14,212 nt of DNA from Sulfurimonas sp. (GTDB lineage Bacteria > Campylobacterota > Campylobacteria > Campylobacterales > Sulfurimonadaceae). A program made the position numbers and the translations under genes. The notes below the pieces were generated by a model, which saw only the letters and a list, made by a program, of their open reading frames with translations, was not told the DNA's origin and did no database searches. Below are positions 13,244 to 14,212 of the stretch, in pieces. Every line of letters starts with the position of its first letter. Position 1 is the first letter of the stretch. The stretch spans positions 1 to 14,212 of the forward strand of contig JAMORZ010000061.1 in assembly GCA_027063295.1 (NCBI GenBank), in the 5' to 3' direction.

Positions 13244-14154
13244 TAAAGATACTCCAACAGCTTCACCCCAACAAAGATGATTCCTAAAAATAAAAATGAT
13301 GAGATAAACACAAGTGCAGTCACAACCCTTGGTTTGCAATCGTACAAAGAAGCCAAGTTTACATTGGCAACTGCCAGGGGCATTAAAAGCTCTATAAAGA
13401 TAACCCCTTTGATGAGTGGGCTAAGATCTATAAAAAAGTGCAACACGACAAACGCAACTACAGGTAGAAGAACAAACTTAAATGCAACTACCCACACAAG
13501 AAGCTTCTTGCTTATCTCTTTTATCTTTGTACCATAGAGGTAGATCCCAAATAAAAACAGCTGCATTGTCATAGAAGCATAAGCTCCCATCATCAGCACT
13601 TTCATAATACTTGGATGGATAGAAACTTCAAACACACTCAAACATATAGCCAAAATTGCTGCCCATAATATAGGGAGCTTGATGATGTTTTTCAGTGAAG
13701 TTTGTGTATCAAAACTGCCTCGAGAGTAGTAAAACACCCCAATGGTGTAAACCACAAAGACATTGACAAGATTAACAATAGTGGTGTAGGGGATCGATTC
13801 TTCTCCAAAGATAGCGATATTAAGAGGGATACCAAGATTGCCCGTATTGCCAATGAGTGCGGCAACCATAGCGATGGAGTACTCTTTTTTATGTTCAAAA
13901 AGGTATTTGGCAAAAAACGCAGAGATACTAAGAACTATCATTACAATAAGCAAGTAGATACTTGGTGCATAAAGTAGGGTGATATCAACAGGGCGGATAA
14001 GTAGTCCCCAAAAAGTGAGAAACACCTGTAAAAAATAGACATTTAAAAGGGTGATGGTTTTATCATCGATCTTCTTTTTGAAGCTTTTTTTGGCAACATA
14101 ACCCATTACAATAAAAACATAGATACTTAAAATACTGATAATTATGGAATACAT
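13243..14154 (-). CDS. AEC (auxin efflux carrier) family permease
   Basis: A 303-residue inner-membrane transporter with about ten hydrophobic segments arranged as two five-helix halves, as in the AEC/BART superfamily. The hallmark half-site GNTGNLGIPLNIAIFG (102-117) is present in the first half. LLMPLAVANVNLASLYDC, near residue 260-275, occupies the matching place in the second half. Bacterial members export or import small carboxylates such as malate or malonate; the substrate here cannot be told. The ATG (complement of 14152-14154) has no Shine-Dalgarno, and TATAAT lies 6 nt upstream (14161-14166, - strand), suggesting a leaderless mRNA. It is convergent with the intergenic RNA locus and tkt, and divergent from a possible gene at the window edge. 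Length and topology are normal for the family. Confidence 0.9.
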   Translation of the reverse strand: MYSIIISILSIYVFIVMGYVAKKSFKKKIDDKTITLLNVYFLQVFLTFWGLLIRPVDITLLYAPSIYLLIVMIVLSISAFFAKYLFEHKKEYSIAMVAALIGNTGNLGIPLNIAIFGEESIPYTTIVNLVNVFVVYTIGVFYYSRGSFDTQTSLKNIIKLPILWAAILAICLSVFEVSIHPSIMKVLMMGAYASMTMQLFLFGIYLYGTKIKEISKKLLVWVVAFKFVLLPVVAFVVLHFFIDLSPLIKGVIFIELLMPLAVANVNLASLYDCKPRVVTALVFISSFLFLGIIFVGVKLLEYL

Positions 14155-14160
14155 AATCTA

Positions 14161-14173
14161 ATTATAATATAAT
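14161..14173. promoter_or_regulatory. Divergent overlapping TATAAT boxes
   Basis: ATTATAATATAAT reads TATAAT on the - strand (14161-14166, towards the permease ATG at 14154) and twice on the + strand (14163-14168, 14168-14173, towards an ATG at 14179). Each start codon lies 5-6 nt beyond its nearest box. Confidence 0.5.
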
Positions 14174-14178
14174 ACATC

Positions 14179-14212
14179 ATGCAAACAATACAAAATATAG
14201 AAAAATCGATAA
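14179..14212 (+). CDS. Possible start of a divergent gene, truncated by the window end
   Basis: An ATG at 14179 opens 11 codons without a stop (MQTIQNIEKSI) before the window ends. The only support is the divergent position and the TATAAT at 14168-14173, 5 nt upstream. There is no Shine-Dalgarno. Too little is visible to name a product, and it may not be a gene. Confidence 0.3.
   Translation, partial: MQTIQNIEKSI

Noticed and set aside
13702..13977. + strand ORF opposite the AEC permease
   Set aside because: It is antisense to a clear ten-helix transporter; its composition is explained by the complementary strand.

Overview
The window looks like chromosomal DNA of a Campylobacterota (epsilonproteobacterial) species, most likely a Sulfurimonas-type organism. 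This rests on the low GC content, the Campylobacterota-style protein sequences, promoters with near-perfect TATAAT boxes and little -35 conservation, and the gene order NifU-like / TPR / murE followed by ybaB / PDZ / ispA / tkt. From memory, Campylobacter and Helicobacter keep parts of that order. The genus is inferred, not proven.

Layout, + strand: (1) 1-2908 is the end of the large ribosomal-protein operon: tail of rpmJ, then rpsM, rpsK, rpsD, rpoA and rplQ, closed by a hairpin terminator. (2) 2958-4175 is a single aldo/keto reductase with an unusual helical insertion. (3) 4270-7461 is a tight operon: NifU-like Fe-S scaffold domain, TPR protein, murE and a lysophospholipase-like hydrolase. 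Stop and start codons overlap by 4 bp at the last two junctions, and those two genes start with GTG and TTG. (4) 7451-7999, on the - strand, encodes a small outer-membrane beta-barrel that converges on the hydrolase. (5) 8136-12982 is a six-gene operon behind an extended -10 promoter: thioredoxin-like [2Fe-2S] ferredoxin, panD, ybaB/ebfC, a secreted double-PDZ protein, ispA and tkt. It combines precursor metabolism (pantothenate/CoA, isoprenoids, pentose phosphates) with housekeeping genes. (6) 12983-13242 is non-coding and holds the most interesting signal: a strong promoter whose predicted start lies at the foot of a perfect 12-bp long-range helix. Inside it are an 8-bp nested helix and a hairpin followed by nine T. 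I read this as a stand-alone structured RNA with a 6S-like outline; its identity is unproven. (7) 13243-14154, on the - strand, is an AEC-family permease. Beyond it, at the window edge, the start of a divergent + strand ORF may be present.

Two themes recur. Translational coupling is common, with overlapping stops and starts and non-ATG starts. Three genes (ispA, the AEC permease and the edge ORF) have TATAAT only 5-6 nt before the ATG and lack a well-placed Shine-Dalgarno, so they could be transcribed as leaderless mRNAs.

Apart from the RNA-like locus the window is ordinary core chromosome. I saw no mobile element, CRISPR array, tRNA or rRNA.
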